64,000 bases of DNA from Coenobita brevimanus (Eukaryota; Arthropoda; Malacostraca; Decapoda; Coenobitidae), in NCBI GenBank assembly GCA_032717465.1, contig CM064732.1:31598638-31662637 (forward strand), written 5' to 3'. The notes under the pieces were generated by a model that worked only from the letters and a program-made list of their open reading frames with translations, was not told the DNA's origin and did no database searches. Position 1 is the first letter of the stretch; each line of letters begins with the position of its first letter. Positions 32,025 through 42,039 of this stretch are shown here, in pieces. Position numbers and translations under genes: made by a program.

Positions 32025-33878
32025 TCATGTAATTGCACAGACCGGGAACATGGCTTCCACTTCTGCATCAACTTCAATACCAATTTCTGGGGCGTCAAAA
32101 CACTTCTCTGCCACAACAACTGGTGGGGGAAGAGATGGAAATACTTTCTCTCCAGCCAGGTCGTTCCCCAGCAGAAAATCAACCCCCTCTAGTGGCATTA
32201 CATCAGCAACAGCTACTTGAGCTGCAGCCTGAACAATGGGGCAATCGAGTTCCACATGAACATAATCATAGTATTCATCTGAGTTCATGCCTCTACACAG
32301 CACATACTTCCCTGAGTTTACAGGCCCTCCAGTCACGTTTCTGCACACAGACTGTTGTGCACAGGTATCACGAGCCACAGTAACTGGATAACTGATCCCA
32401 TGAATTTTCACTGTGCCGTGACATATAAAAGGTTTACACCAGTCTAGGGACGATTTCTGAGGCAGTTCATCCGGAGGTGGCGTAGCATGTTGGGTAACCT
32501 TTTCAGCCTGAGCTGGCAGCGAGCACAGCCGGCTGCACTCCAGCTTTCCACAGACTTCTCCCTCACCGTTACCACTCTCCCAACTCCTCTCGTTCACCTG
32601 ACTCGAACCTACAATTAGTGCCACTGGTTTGGCATTTTGGGAGGCCTTCCACTTAGGGCAGTTAGGCTTGATGTGCCCACTCTGTTTGCAAAAGTAACAA
32701 ACTAGCTTCGAACTGGATACAGGGCTCTTTCTCCCAGAATTCTTTTTCTCCTCTGAACTTCCCTTGGACTGATTCACGGGAGATTTATCCCAGGCAGGGC
32801 CACTCACAGTCCTCTCCCTGGAATACTGAAAATTAGCGTACTTGACCCCCATACTCCGCAAGGCAAACACCCGGTCATCAGCCCACGTCGCTGCTTCCTT
32901 CACGGTCTTGAATCTCTTCTCCCTAATTTTAACACCAATTTCTTTGTCAGCCATGTTGGTAAAATGTTCCATCAAAAACAGTTCACGCACCTCGTTATAA
33001 GAAGTGGCGCTCTCACTCAGCAACCACTCGTCTAACCTCTCCTCCAGATACCTAGCGTAGGCCATATAGGTGTCAGCAGGCCTTTTCCGAGCACCACGGA
33101 ACAACAACCGATAAGCCTCTGGTCTAAGTTCATATGCCTTCAGGATGGCTGTTTTAAATTCATCATAATCATCTACATCCTCAAGGCTCAACCTATTATA
33201 CACTTCCAAAGCTTTTCCCTTCAGCACATTAGATACCAACCCCACCCAGCGCTGCCTTGGCCACTCAAACTCCCTAGCCTTCTTTTCAAATCTAACAAAC
33301 CATTCTGTCACCTTCAACTCATCAAATGCTGGCACTAATTTTAGACTCCTTGAGAACCAACTCTCCCTATCCTCTGCACGGCCTGAGGTTTGGGTATCTG
33401 AAGTTGGTCTATTGGCAGTCACCTCCAAACGAGTCTTCTCCAGCTCAAATCGCATTTTTTCACGCTGCAACTCCATCTCCCTCTCTTCTTTTGCACGCTG
33501 CATTTCCCTCTCTTCCCTCTCTCTTGCACGCTGCATTTCCCTCTCTTCCTTCTCTCTTGCACGCTGCATTTCCATCTCCATCTTTTTCAACTCCAACTGC
33601 AACTGAGCCTCCGGTGACAAGACTCCAGGGTATATGGGAGTGGAATGAACAACTCCAGGGAAAGCACTAGACATACCTGGGGGAACTGCTCTAAACTGGC
33701 TAGGCGGCATCATAGATGGTAATAGCGGGGTAGCGAAACGAGGCATTTCAGCACCATAGTCAAACTCAGGGCTCACACGGGGAGTACCTTTGCTATGTGC
33801 CTCTCGTTCTTCCATATTTTCCATATCCACAGGTGACTCAGCACGTACGCGATCTGGTGTAGACACGCGTGACTCCAT
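32025..33878 (-). CDS. gag: Gag-protease of the Gmr1-like element
   Basis: 617 codons from the ATG at 33878, 157 bp inside the 5' LTR edge. Residues 90-155 form a highly charged coiled coil of repeated EREMQRAR units. Residues ~175-345 are a capsid-like domain (KLVPAFDELKVTEWFVRFEK, then GKALEVYNRLS, AYELRPEAYR) that recalls SCAN-type capsids. A single zinc knuckle C394-C407 (CYFCKQSGHIKPNC) follows. The aspartic protease region has DTCA at 504-507, where most relatives have DTGA, and LLGND at 569-573. The frame ends in TGA at 32025-32027, just after CAIT. The related element at 47000-53352 continues open at the aligned position (CAVTRAKS), so the TGA is probably a CGA-to-TGA mutation. A readthrough stop cannot be excluded. 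Confidence 0.9.
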   Translation of the reverse strand: MESRVSTPDRVRAESPVDMENMEEREAHSKGTPRVSPEFDYGAEMPRFATPLLPSMMPPSQFRAVPPGMSSAFPGVVHSTPIYPGVLSPEAQLQLELKKMEMEMQRAREKEEREMQRAREREEREMQRAKEEREMELQREKMRFELEKTRLEVTANRPTSDTQTSGRAEDRESWFSRSLKLVPAFDELKVTEWFVRFEKKAREFEWPRQRWVGLVSNVLKGKALEVYNRLSLEDVDDYDEFKTAILKAYELRPEAYRLLFRGARKRPADTYMAYARYLEERLDEWLLSESATSYNEVRELFLMEHFTNMADKEIGVKIREKRFKTVKEAATWADDRVFALRSMGVKYANFQYSRERTVSGPAWDKSPVNQSKGSSEEKKNSGRKSPVSSSKLVCYFCKQSGHIKPNCPKWKASQNAKPVALIVGSSQVNERSWESGNGEGEVCGKLECSRLCSLPAQAEKVTQHATPPPDELPQKSSLDWCKPFICHGTVKIHGISYPVTVARDTCAQQSVCRNVTGGPVNSGKYVLCRGMNSDEYYDYVHVELDCPIVQAAAQVAVADVMPLEGVDFLLGNDLAGEKVFPSLPPPVVVAEKCFDAPEIGIEVDAEVEAMFPVCAIT

Positions 33879-34016
33879 GGCGACAAATCAATGGCAGTAC
33901 TAAATAATGAAATACTAATGCTGACTGAGAAACTACACACACTTCAACTTCACCTCAAAGCACAGAGAACGCCAAGGTAACGATATCCTAGCAAGAAGAA
34001 GGCACTGTTAGGATAT

Positions 34017-34034
34017 CCTGATGCGAGGTCGCCA
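34017..34034 (-). promoter_or_regulatory. Primer-binding site of the Gmr1-like element
   Basis: On the minus strand TGGCGACCTCGCATCAGG starts one base after the 5' LTR. The first eight bases fit the 3' end of an arginine tRNA (…GGTCGCCA), though the match beyond TGGCGACC is poor. The same TGGCGACCTC appears in the second integrase-first element. Confidence 0.6.
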
Positions 34035-34035
34035 C

Positions 34036-35006
34036 TGTTACGGTTTGCGCCAGCCCGGGGCTATTACAAAAAAGACAACAAGTCAGCCTTAGATGATGGG
34101 CCTCCACTGCGTTGCAAAAATAACGCAGACCCCGGCACTGACACTCCGCAAACTAGAGAAAAACTGCGCAACGGAAAAACTAAAACGCAACACTCTGTAC
34201 TTTGATAATAAACGGAACAGCCTACCTATAGATCTAGCCTACTATCGTCACTACCGGAAGTAATACCGCCCGAGACAGTATACAGGAACACCTCCCACTT
34301 ACTCCCGGTGGTGACGACTTTCTACTTAACCCGTGTCCAAGGGGGAACGCAGTTAATAGCTCACGATGGTTCTCACTAGCCTTGAGCAAAGAGATGGGAT
34401 TAACTGTGTAGGGGTTAGGGGTGTGAGTGTGTATGTACGTGTGTTGGGGAACGTTAACAAAGGCAGCGAGAAGACCACGGTGAGCCAAACTGGCCCTCCA
34501 AAGACAACACGGTTACAAAAACAAAATAAAATAACTACTTCCCTCAGTCAGCAACAAAAGAATAAAAATAAACTTAAATGAAAATGCCAGCTCGGCATAA
34601 AAATGACTGGGGAGAGAGAGAGTGTGCACACGCACGATACGGAAGCTAGCTGGGAAGATACTGACTCTGATCAAGGCTCGCGCACGGCCAAGCGCGAACG
34701 CATAATCAAATTAATTAATAAGAACTTATATTCGTGCCCCTCTCTCTCTCTACAAATAACTGGTACTTCTAATGCAAGCAAAACATCATTAAATATACTG
34801 GTAGCTCACACAAGACAATCAAAATAATCAAATGCATTCTCAGCATGGTATTAAATAAAATTGCCCTCAGTGGCAGGAACGAAAGAAACAAAAGAACTTG
34901 TAACACTCGCTAATGTAAACTCCGCGAATGACACGGATACATACTGCATAATCCCCTAGCCCAGCTGTAACGGCTGCATCCGTGGGAACGGAAAGGCGGA
35001 CAGCGT

Positions 35007-35010
<4 letters not shown>
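34036..35010 (-). repeat. 5' LTR of the Gmr1-like element
   Basis: 975 bp, the same sequence as 27561-28535. It abuts (TA)n at 35011. Short open frames inside it occur identically in both LTRs and have no domain. Confidence 0.95.

Positions 35011-35059
<49 letters not shown>
35011..35059. repeat. (TA)n, right part of the split tract
   Basis: About 24 TA units directly between the LTR and the 5' end of the RTE-like LINE. Confidence 0.95.
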
Positions 35060-35061
<2 letters not shown>

Positions 35062-35147
35062 CCCTGGGGGTAGGGGGATTTTCAAGAATACTCCCCCAGT
35101 ATCCCTGCTTGTCGTAAAAGGCGACTAAAAGGGTTGGCGGAGGGTTA

Positions 35148-36275
35148 GTGCCTCTCCCCGGAAAACAACTAACTAAAAAAACAAACAAGAAGCCTCGGAC
35201 AGGGACTGACCAAACGATGACGACCCAGGACCGGACAAAGGACTTGGTAATGAGTACATGCAATGTAAGAGGAGCGAATGATGAGGTGAAAGAGAGAGAG
35301 ATTGTCCAGGTGCTTGAGGGTGCGAAAGTGGATGTATGTGGAATAACTGAAACAAAATGGAGAGGAGAAAGTGTGGGAGAATGGGAGTATGGATGGGGTA
35401 TATGTGCAGGAGTAGATGAGAATGAGAGGGCAAAGGAAGGAGTGTGTATAGTTGTGAGTAAAAGATGGAAGAAGTGCATAAGACAGTATGGATCAGTTGG
35501 GTCAAGGATTGTGTGGGTAAAGTTGAAAGTTGGAATACAAATGTGGGCGATTGTGTGTGTATATGCGCCAACGCAAGATCGTGCTAGAAGAGTGAGAGAA
35601 GAGTTCTGGACAAATGTGGAAGTGTGCATGGAAAAGTTTGGAAGGAATGAGAGAGTGTTTTTGACTGGTGATATGAATGGTAAAGTTGGTAATGTGAAGG
35701 TGGATGGAATAGTTGGTGAGTGGGGTGTGCCTGCTGAGATAGATGAGAATGGGAGTGCGTTAGTGGACATTTGTGCTGGGAGGGGGTTGGTGATAGCCAA
35801 TACCCTCTTCAGGCATAAAATGATCCACAGGTATACATGGCGAGTGATGAGAAGGGTGGGTGGTGAACTGAATGAAAGGAAGGCAATGATTGATTATGTG
35901 TGTGTGGATGAAAGGATGCGAAGATGTGTAAAGGATGCAAGAGTGTATAGAGGTTGGGGGAGTGGACTTTCTGACCACTACTTGGTGGTGGCCAGAATTA
36001 GGATCCAAGTAAGATGGAAGAATAGAAGAAGGGAAAGACGAGAGGAAGGAGTAGTTGCAAGGACAGTGGAAAGGTTACAAGAGGATGAGAAAAAGGCAGA
36101 GTATAAGAGAGAAGTGGAGGAACGATTGGGCAAATATGAATTGGAGCGATGGGAGACGTGGAAGGTGTGTGTAAGATATTTACAGAAGAAATATGTGCAG
36201 CATGTGATGTGGTGTGTGGAAGGAAGAGAAGACGGAGGGGGGTGCAAGGAACAGCGTGGTGGACTGAAGAGGTGA
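35148..36275 (+). pseudogene. Endonuclease domain of RTE-like LINE, copy A
   Basis: 375 codons of which ~35-285 are an AP-type endonuclease. Visible catalytic and structural positions are N39 (STCNVRG), E68 (GITETKW), Y139 (VYAPT), D175 and N177 (GDMNGKVG), W231 (YTWR), D249 (IDYV) and the SDH triplet 275-277 (SDHYLV). All expected motifs are intact. The enzyme would nick target DNA for primed reverse transcription. The frame shifts near 36150 (to 36149-36388) and again near 36330, so endonuclease and RT are no longer in one frame. The true start may be the ATG at ~35253 (MSTCNVRG), because the preceding residues look like leader sequence. Confidence 0.85.
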
Positions 36276-36312
36276 AACAGGCAGTGGCACAAAAGAAGAA
36301 AGCATACAATGA

Positions 36313-38100
36313 ATGGATGAGAAAAGGGGCGTGGAAGAAGTTGAGAGGCGGAAGAGAGAGTTATATGTGGAAAGGAAGAGAGAGGTGAAAAGATTAGTAA
36401 GAGAGAGTAAGAAGAGAGTGGATGAGGAATTTGGAAGGAATTTGAGTGTAAAGTGGAGGGACTGTAAGAAAATGTTCTGGAGAGAAGTGAAAAGAGTAAG
36501 ACAGGGTGGAAGTGAAGTTAGCAGGGGAGTGAAAGATAAAAATGGTAGATTACTAGTGGAGAAGGGAGAAAAAGTGAGCAGATGGAGAGAACACTTTAAG
36601 GAATTGTTGAACGTAGAGGATGGAAGTAATGCGAGTATAAGTGGCTGGGGAATGGCTGGGAGAAGGAGGGAGGTGAGAAGACAGGAAGAAATCAGTAGGA
36701 TAGAAGTTGTGGAAGCAATGAAGAATGTTAAATCGGGGAAAGCCCCAGGAATTGATGGACTGTGTGGCGAAATGCTGAAGCATGGGGGAGAGATAGTAGT
36801 AGAATGGATATAGAAGATGTGCAGATTGGCCTGGGAGGAAGGTAGAGTCCCGGAGGATTGGAAGTCGGGTATAATTATTCCCTTGTACAAAGGAAAGGGG
36901 GAAAAAGAAGTGTGTGGTAATCATAGGGGCATTTGTCTTCTTAGTATAATAGGAAAAGTGTATGGTAGGATACTTATAGACAGAGTTAGAGAAAGAACAG
37001 AGAAATTAGTTGGAGAAGAACAGGGAGGCTTTAGGAAGGGAAGAGGTTGTGTAGATCAGATATTCATTCTTAGATCTTTAGTGGAAAAGTTTCTAGAGAA
37101 GGGAAAGAAGTTGTATGCGGCTTTCATGGATTTGGAGAAAGCATATGACAGGGTGGATAGACAAGGATTGTGGAAAGTGTTAAGAATATATGGAGTAGAT
37201 GGGAAGTTGTTGAATGCTGTGAAGAGTATGTACGATGGTGCGAAGGCTGCAGTGCGTGTGGATGGTGAACTAAGTGAATTTTTCTCTTTGAGAGTTGGTT
37301 TGAAACAGGGATGTGTCATGTCTCCATGGTTGTTCAATCTGTACATGGATGGGGTAATAAAAGAGGTACAAGGTAGGGTAGTGGATGTTGGAGTGGCCGT
37401 GGTGAGAGAGGATAGTGTTTGGAAACTCCCTGTACTGTTGTTTGCAGATGATACTGTGTTGTTGAGTGAAGACGAAGGGGAGCTGCAAGGTTTGGTGGAT
37501 GAGTTTGAGAGAGTGTGTAAGAAACGGAACCTAAAGGTGAATGTAGGGAAGAGTAAAGTAATGGTCTTTGAGAGAGGTGAAGTTAGTGAATGTACAGTGA
37601 GGTTGGATGGTGAGGAACTGGAAAATGTGAGTACGTTTTAGTATTTGGGTAGTGTGATGAGTAAGGATGGAGGTTTGGAGGGTGAAGTGCTTGAAAGGGT
37701 ACAGCAGGGAAGAAAGGTTGCTGGTTCCTTGAAAGCAGTGATAAGAAACAGGGAAGTGAGCATGGAAGTGAAAAAGTTACTACATGACAGTATTGTGATA
37801 CCAACTCTAACGTACGGAAGTGAAGCTTGGACATTGTTGGAAGGACACAAGTCAAGAGTGAGAGCAGTGGAAATGAGTTATTTAAGAGGAGCCTATGGAG
37901 TCACGTGGAGAGACAGGCTGACGAATGAGGATATAAAGGAGCGTTGTGGTGTGGATGTGGATGTGATAGGAAGCGTTATGAGGAACACACTGAGGTGGTT
38001 TGGCCATGTGGAGAGGATGGAGGGTGAAAGACTGACGAAGAGAGTGTATGTGAGTGAGGTGGAGGGGGGAAGAGGGAGGGGGAGGCCGAGGATGAGATGA
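36313..38100 (+). pseudogene. RT domain of RTE-like LINE, copy A, with three stops
   Basis: One frame carries the RT, with stops at 36811-36813 (TAG after VVEWI), 37639-37641 (TAG after NVSTF) and 38098-38100 (TGA). Motifs present are SGKAPGIDGL, GRVPEDWKSGIIIPLYK, MDLEKAYDRVDR, VGLKQGCVMSPWLFNLYMDG, LLFADDTVLLS, YGSEAW and a C-terminal RWFGHVERME. The related copy at 59694-60350 has coding codons at the last two stops and the copy at 24532-24777 has one at the first, so all three are point mutations. The catalytic FADD is intact. Confidence 0.88.
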
Positions 38101-38248
38101 AGGGATGGGGTGGAGAGGTATATGAGAGAGGGGGGTGTGAGTTGGGAGCAGGGCAGTGAAATGGCGGGGGACATGGCGACTTGGAGGCGATTTGTTTGTG
38201 GCCACCCCAAACGGGATTGAGGCGTCTGGCAATAGATAGATATATATA

Positions 38249-38670
38249 TACTCTATAAAGGCTTTTTTCAACTAGCTCTTGTGGCAGTTATCAGTTTTAG
38301 TTATGTATCTGAACTGCAAGATACTCGTATACAGCAACTCAAAGTGATTCAGCCAGAGCGAAAATCCGGGTAAAATTTTCCCACAATCACACAGGTACTT
38401 TTTTGGGGGGGGGAGGGGGGCACCAAGGTACGCTTATGTAATGCTATATTTGCCATTATGCCGTTTAATATATTCGTTACTGCTACAAAGTGCCATATTC
38501 TGTGCTGGCATGCAATGGAGCGCAGTAACTGAATGAATGCCGTTAAATATATTAGTTACTGCTACAAAGTGCCTTATTCTGTGTTGGCATGCAATAGAGC
38601 ACAGTAACTGAATGAATGCATCAGACACTTTCTGCTACACCTATGGGCTCTTTACACTTGAAAGCCTGAA
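38249..38670. repeat. Spacer with a 79-bp tandem duplication (38461-38618)
   Basis: A 79-bp unit (CCGTTTAATATATTCGTTAC … GCAGTAACTGAATGAATG) occurs twice with about 7 differences at 38461 and 38540. A G-run (GGGGGGGGGAGGGGGG) sits at ~38405-38420. No gene is visible. The same spacer recurs at 45227-45648. Confidence 0.8.
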
Positions 38671-40021
38671 AAACCTATTGTAAGGAATATTATAGGAGCT
38701 TACAAACATTACTCCAAATGTTCTGCTGGTGATCAGGTCATGAAGTGGGCACTCCATATAGCACGCAAGGCTTGTGTAAGCCACATGAATGAATGGATGC
38801 GTGGTAAACGGCCATAAGTTATGCCTTCCGTCATGCCATAAATTTGGCTAGAATCAAAGGATCACTGTACTGACTGCTACTTTTACCTTACTATCACCAA
38901 AGGGTATTCAGTGAAAACCCTGTCCAAGATCAAGTATCCTAACGTACCTTCTGCTCTTTGGCCAGTACCCCATGGCCCTGAGCTTCCAGTTCCAAATCCC
39001 CCATTAAGTACCGCAAGTGAATCAGAATCTTGTGAGGAGGATAGATGAATGGATGCCGAATTTCAAGAAGATTTAGAAAGCAAGGAGCCGCACCTCATCA
39101 GTCAGGTAGTGTTGCATGACCTTATAAGAGACCTTAACCTGCCCAAGGAAAAATATGAATTCCCTGGATCTCGACTCAAGCAATGGAACCTGCTACAAGA
39201 TGGAATTTGTACTACCACTTTCCGTCATAGCACGATGAGATGTCAAAGTACATCAAGATGAGCGACACACTTTGTTTCTGTTATGATGTATCGTTAATGC
39301 AATATCTTTGTAAGTCTGATCTTTATCAAACAGGAGAATGGTGGTTGTTCATAGATTCTGGCAAGAATACAGTGATGACAGTCCCTCTTCATGATGGTAA
39401 TAAGCTTCCTTCTATCCCAATTGCACATGTTCATGGGTTGAATGAAAGTTATGAAACTATGAGTACTATTTTTACTGCCACTGACTTCAAAACACACCAG
39501 TGGAACATCTGTGGGTACCTGAAGGTGATTTCCTTGTTTCTAGAACGTCAGCAAAGATATACAAAACACATGTGTGGTCTCTGTTCATATGACAGCAGAG
39601 CAGAGGCTAAACAATACACACAAGACAGAAAGATACGATTGAAAAGTTCAACTGTCTTCACAAACCTCTTGTTGACCCTGAGAAGCTATTTTTCCCTCCA
39701 CTTCATTTGAAACTTGGCTTGATGAAGAAATTTGTAAGGCCATGGATCAAATTGGTGCTACTTCCACTGCTTGCTCACGAAGTTCCAGGGCATTGTATCT
39801 GACGCCAAAGTAAAGGCAGGTGTTTTCAATAGCCCTCAGATTCGTCTTATACTCAGTGATCAGGATTTTGTAAAGAACCTATCTGAGCTGGAAAGGGCTG
39901 CCTGGGAGAACTTCGTGGTTCTTACCAAGAATCACCTAGGAAACTTTCGAGCACCGAATTATGAGGAGCTAATGGACATGATGTTGAAGAGTTACCATGC
40001 GCCCGGTACTTGAATGTCACT
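38671..40021 (+). pseudogene. Repeated arthropod gene family, function unknown, copy A (5' part)
   Basis: Translation in changing frames gives ALHIARKACVSHMNEWMRG (~38750), CTDCYFYLTITKGYSVK (~38875), HLISQVVLHDLIRDLNLPKE (39090-39150), GEWWLFIDSGKNTVMTVPLH and IPIAHVHGLNESYETM (39333-39460), WNICGYLKVISLFLERQQRY (~39500), and QIRLILSDQDFVKNLSELER and NYEELMDMMLKSYHAPGT (39838-40013). From memory these resemble multi-copy uncharacterised proteins in aphid, spider and crustacean genomes. I know no assigned function. There are at least two stops (for example near 38816) and frame changes at ~39045 and ~39240. The 3' end is cut by an LTR at 40022; it resumes only after the complete LTR element, at 53353. 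Confidence 0.65.
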
Positions 40022-41967
40022 TGTTACATAGCCTATGATTTCATCATCCTTTGTGTAATTTGAACGCACAGTATGCTGCATGTTTGATCACGAGCGTGTT
40101 CTGCCTCAGTCCCCTTTCTACCGTTATAGTAGAGTAAGTCGTCCTTTCTGTTGTTCAGAGCAGGATTGTCAGCTCTTTGTCCCCTATGGCTTCATTTGCG
40201 CATCTTTCTTACAAGTTGTATCAAGCTCTGCTGGCCCCTATGTAATGAGCTCAGTCTCTGCATTATTGCCACTTAGATCTACTCCTCATTTTGTTCACAT
40301 CTCTGTCCTCCCCTGTACAGTTATTACTGGGAGTGCTCAGGAAGTCTCCAACCATCTAGCAGCTGTGTGTGATTTGAGTATAACTGTTGCTGCATTTTTT
40401 CTTGTACTGTGTAGCATAAGGTTAATTCTTAGGCCTAGTAAGGTTTTTGTAATTTATGTAGGGTTCTTGTTGTCAGCCATCATTAATAATATTTTGTATC
40501 TGTAATAATATATCTGGCATTCACTGAGTATTATCTGGTATCTCATTTTAACAGGGCTGACTTAGATAAATTTACTCATGCTAATTTCGTGTTAATAGAG
40601 GCTATTGCAGTTAACCATATATTTAACCTGTTTTTTTGCCATTACATTATCCTTATGAGTCCTGAATGTTTTGTTGTTAGTTTGAGCATTAAACTTTAAC
40701 TTGTAATTTTACCTAACTCTCTTATTTTGAACCTGGACCTTTACGGGACAGTGGTGATTTTTAGTATTCTCACTTAAAGTGTACATTATCTTTCTCTGTT
40801 CCGTAACATAAATTTGGCGACCTCTTATCAGGATATTCAGGATATTATCATAAGGATATTGTTTGATATTTTGTGACTGTGATTTATTCATGATGTCTAC
40901 TATTACTACACTTGATGAAGCCAAAGATTTTTTGTCAAATGTGCAAACAGTGTGTGATGTAGAAAACAGAACAATGAATGAACTTAAGCTTGTTGCTCAA
41001 CAATTGGGAATTGCAGTTCACTCTCATCATTCTAAAGATCAAATTGTTGGCATGATTAATAAAAGCTTGTTTAATGTTACTCCTCCACATGAGCAAACGC
41101 AGATTGAATTAGCTAAGTTACAGCTAGCTCTGCAGGAGGCTCGTGCTAAAGAAGCTGAATTTCAGGCAAATGCTAAGCAGGCGGAGTCTCAGGCACGTAT
41201 TCAGGAGGCTGAATTTCAGGCAAATGCTAAGGAGGCGGAGTCTCAGGCTCGTATTCAGGAGGCACAGATACAGGCACAAATTGAACTTGCCAGGATTCAG
41301 GCGGACCATGAGTATCGCATGAAACAAGGTGGAACTGGATCATCTAGCTCTGATGATTTTGATGTGGCTAAAAATGTTAAACTTGTCCCTCCTTTTAATG
41401 AATCTGATTTAACAAAGTATTTTCAGTTGTTTGAGAGGGTAGCTACAGGTTTTAATTGGCCCAAAAAGTATTGGCCAGTACTCCTTCAAACTGTTCTCAC
41501 CGGTAAAGCTCAAGTAACTTATGCATCTTTGCCTTAGGATCAATGTGATAATTATGATGTAGTTAAGAGCTTGATTCTTAAGGCCTAAGAGCTTGTTCCT
41601 GAAGCCTATAGAGTAAAATTTAGGACAACTTACAAGCAAGATAAGCAATCCCATGTTGAGTATGCAAAAATCAAAGAAGATCTGTTAGAGCAGTGGTTAA
41701 ATTCTAAGAATGTGGATTCTGATTTTGGTAAATTTAAGCAGATGATTTTGCTGGAGGACTTCAAAAGGTGTATTAGTAAAGAAGTAAGCCTATATCTTGA
41801 TGAGAAAATAGTAGATAATTTGTCTGATGCTGAAGTTTTAGCTGATGAATATGTTCTCACTCACAAGAGATATTCTAGAGAAAAAGGGAAAGCTGAGAGT
41901 AAGTACGTTGCCTCTACTCAGAGTACAGGTAACAGGAAAGAGAATAAAGATGATGTTTCTCAGGAAG

Positions 41968-41973
<6 letters not shown>
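40022..41973 (+). mobile_element. Truncated copy of LTR element 3 (5' LTR plus partial gag)
   Basis: LTR 40022-40808, primer site TGGCGACC at 40815, gag from the ATG at 40890 or 40893. The gag is open to a TAG at 41535-41537, has a TAA at 41586-41588, and ends at the (TA)n junction after …SQEVN. It is the left half of the element at 47000-53352, carried along in duplication unit A. The coiled coil (AKEAEFQANAKQAESQARIQ repeated) and the capsid start (KLVPPFNESDLTKYFQLFER) are intact here, while copy B has a one-base deletion in the latter. Confidence 0.9.

Positions 41974-42037
<64 letters not shown>
41970..42037. repeat. (TA)n at the tandem-duplication junction
   Basis: About 33 TA units join unit A, within gag, to the 5' end of the LINE in unit B. 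At the matching place in unit B (48948) gag continues as AAATACCAGC with no TA run, so the tract marks the novel junction. Confidence 0.95.

Positions 42038-42039
<2 letters not shown>

Larger units (their letters stand above)
27561..35010 (-). mobile_element. Near-intact Gmr1-like Ty3/Gypsy LTR retrotransposon (integrase before RT)
   Basis: 7,450 bp on the minus strand. 975-bp LTRs at both ends look identical by eye. A primer site TGGCGACC lies just inside the 5' LTR and a purine tract inside the 3' LTR. One reading frame encodes Gag, protease, integrase, reverse transcriptase and RNase H, interrupted by a single TGA at 32025-32027. Integrase lies N-terminal to reverse transcriptase, the reverse of most Ty3/Gypsy elements and characteristic of the Gmr1 clade. 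The element is embedded in (TA)n, so the target duplication cannot be told from the repeat. Identical LTRs imply very recent insertion. Confidence 0.93.
35060..38248 (+). mobile_element. RTE-like LINE, copy A (nearly full length)
   Basis: A 5' leader from ACCCCCTGGGGG to ~35215 includes GTCGTAAAAGGCGACTAAAA. It is followed by a single endonuclease-RT coding region with two frameshifts and three stops. The 3' end GGATTGAGGCGTCTGGCAAT is followed by (GATA)n/(TA)n. The 5' end directly abuts (TA)n. All lesions are shared with copy B, so they predate the duplication. Fragments of the same family lie at 23926-25190, 54725-54830 and 59661-60350. Confidence 0.88.
35060..41973 (+). repeat. Tandem duplication unit A (~6.9 kb)
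   Basis: It aligns base for base with 42038-48948 at a constant offset of 6,978, dropping to 6,975 in gag through small indels. I noted only about 15 differences, mostly single bases and homopolymer length. It contains an RTE-like LINE, the 79-bp repeat, a pseudogene and the LTR plus partial gag of the third LTR element. It ends inside gag at the (TA)n at 41970. Confidence 0.93.

Noticed and set aside
34910..35800. 296-residue minus-strand frame, repeated at 41960-42778
   Set aside because: Antisense shadow of the LINE endonuclease that also runs through (TA)n as Tyr-Ile repeats.
35148..38100. Host gene resembling endonuclease/reverse-transcriptase annotated proteins
   Set aside because: Family copies at five places, 3' (GATA) tails, stops and frameshifts show a LINE.
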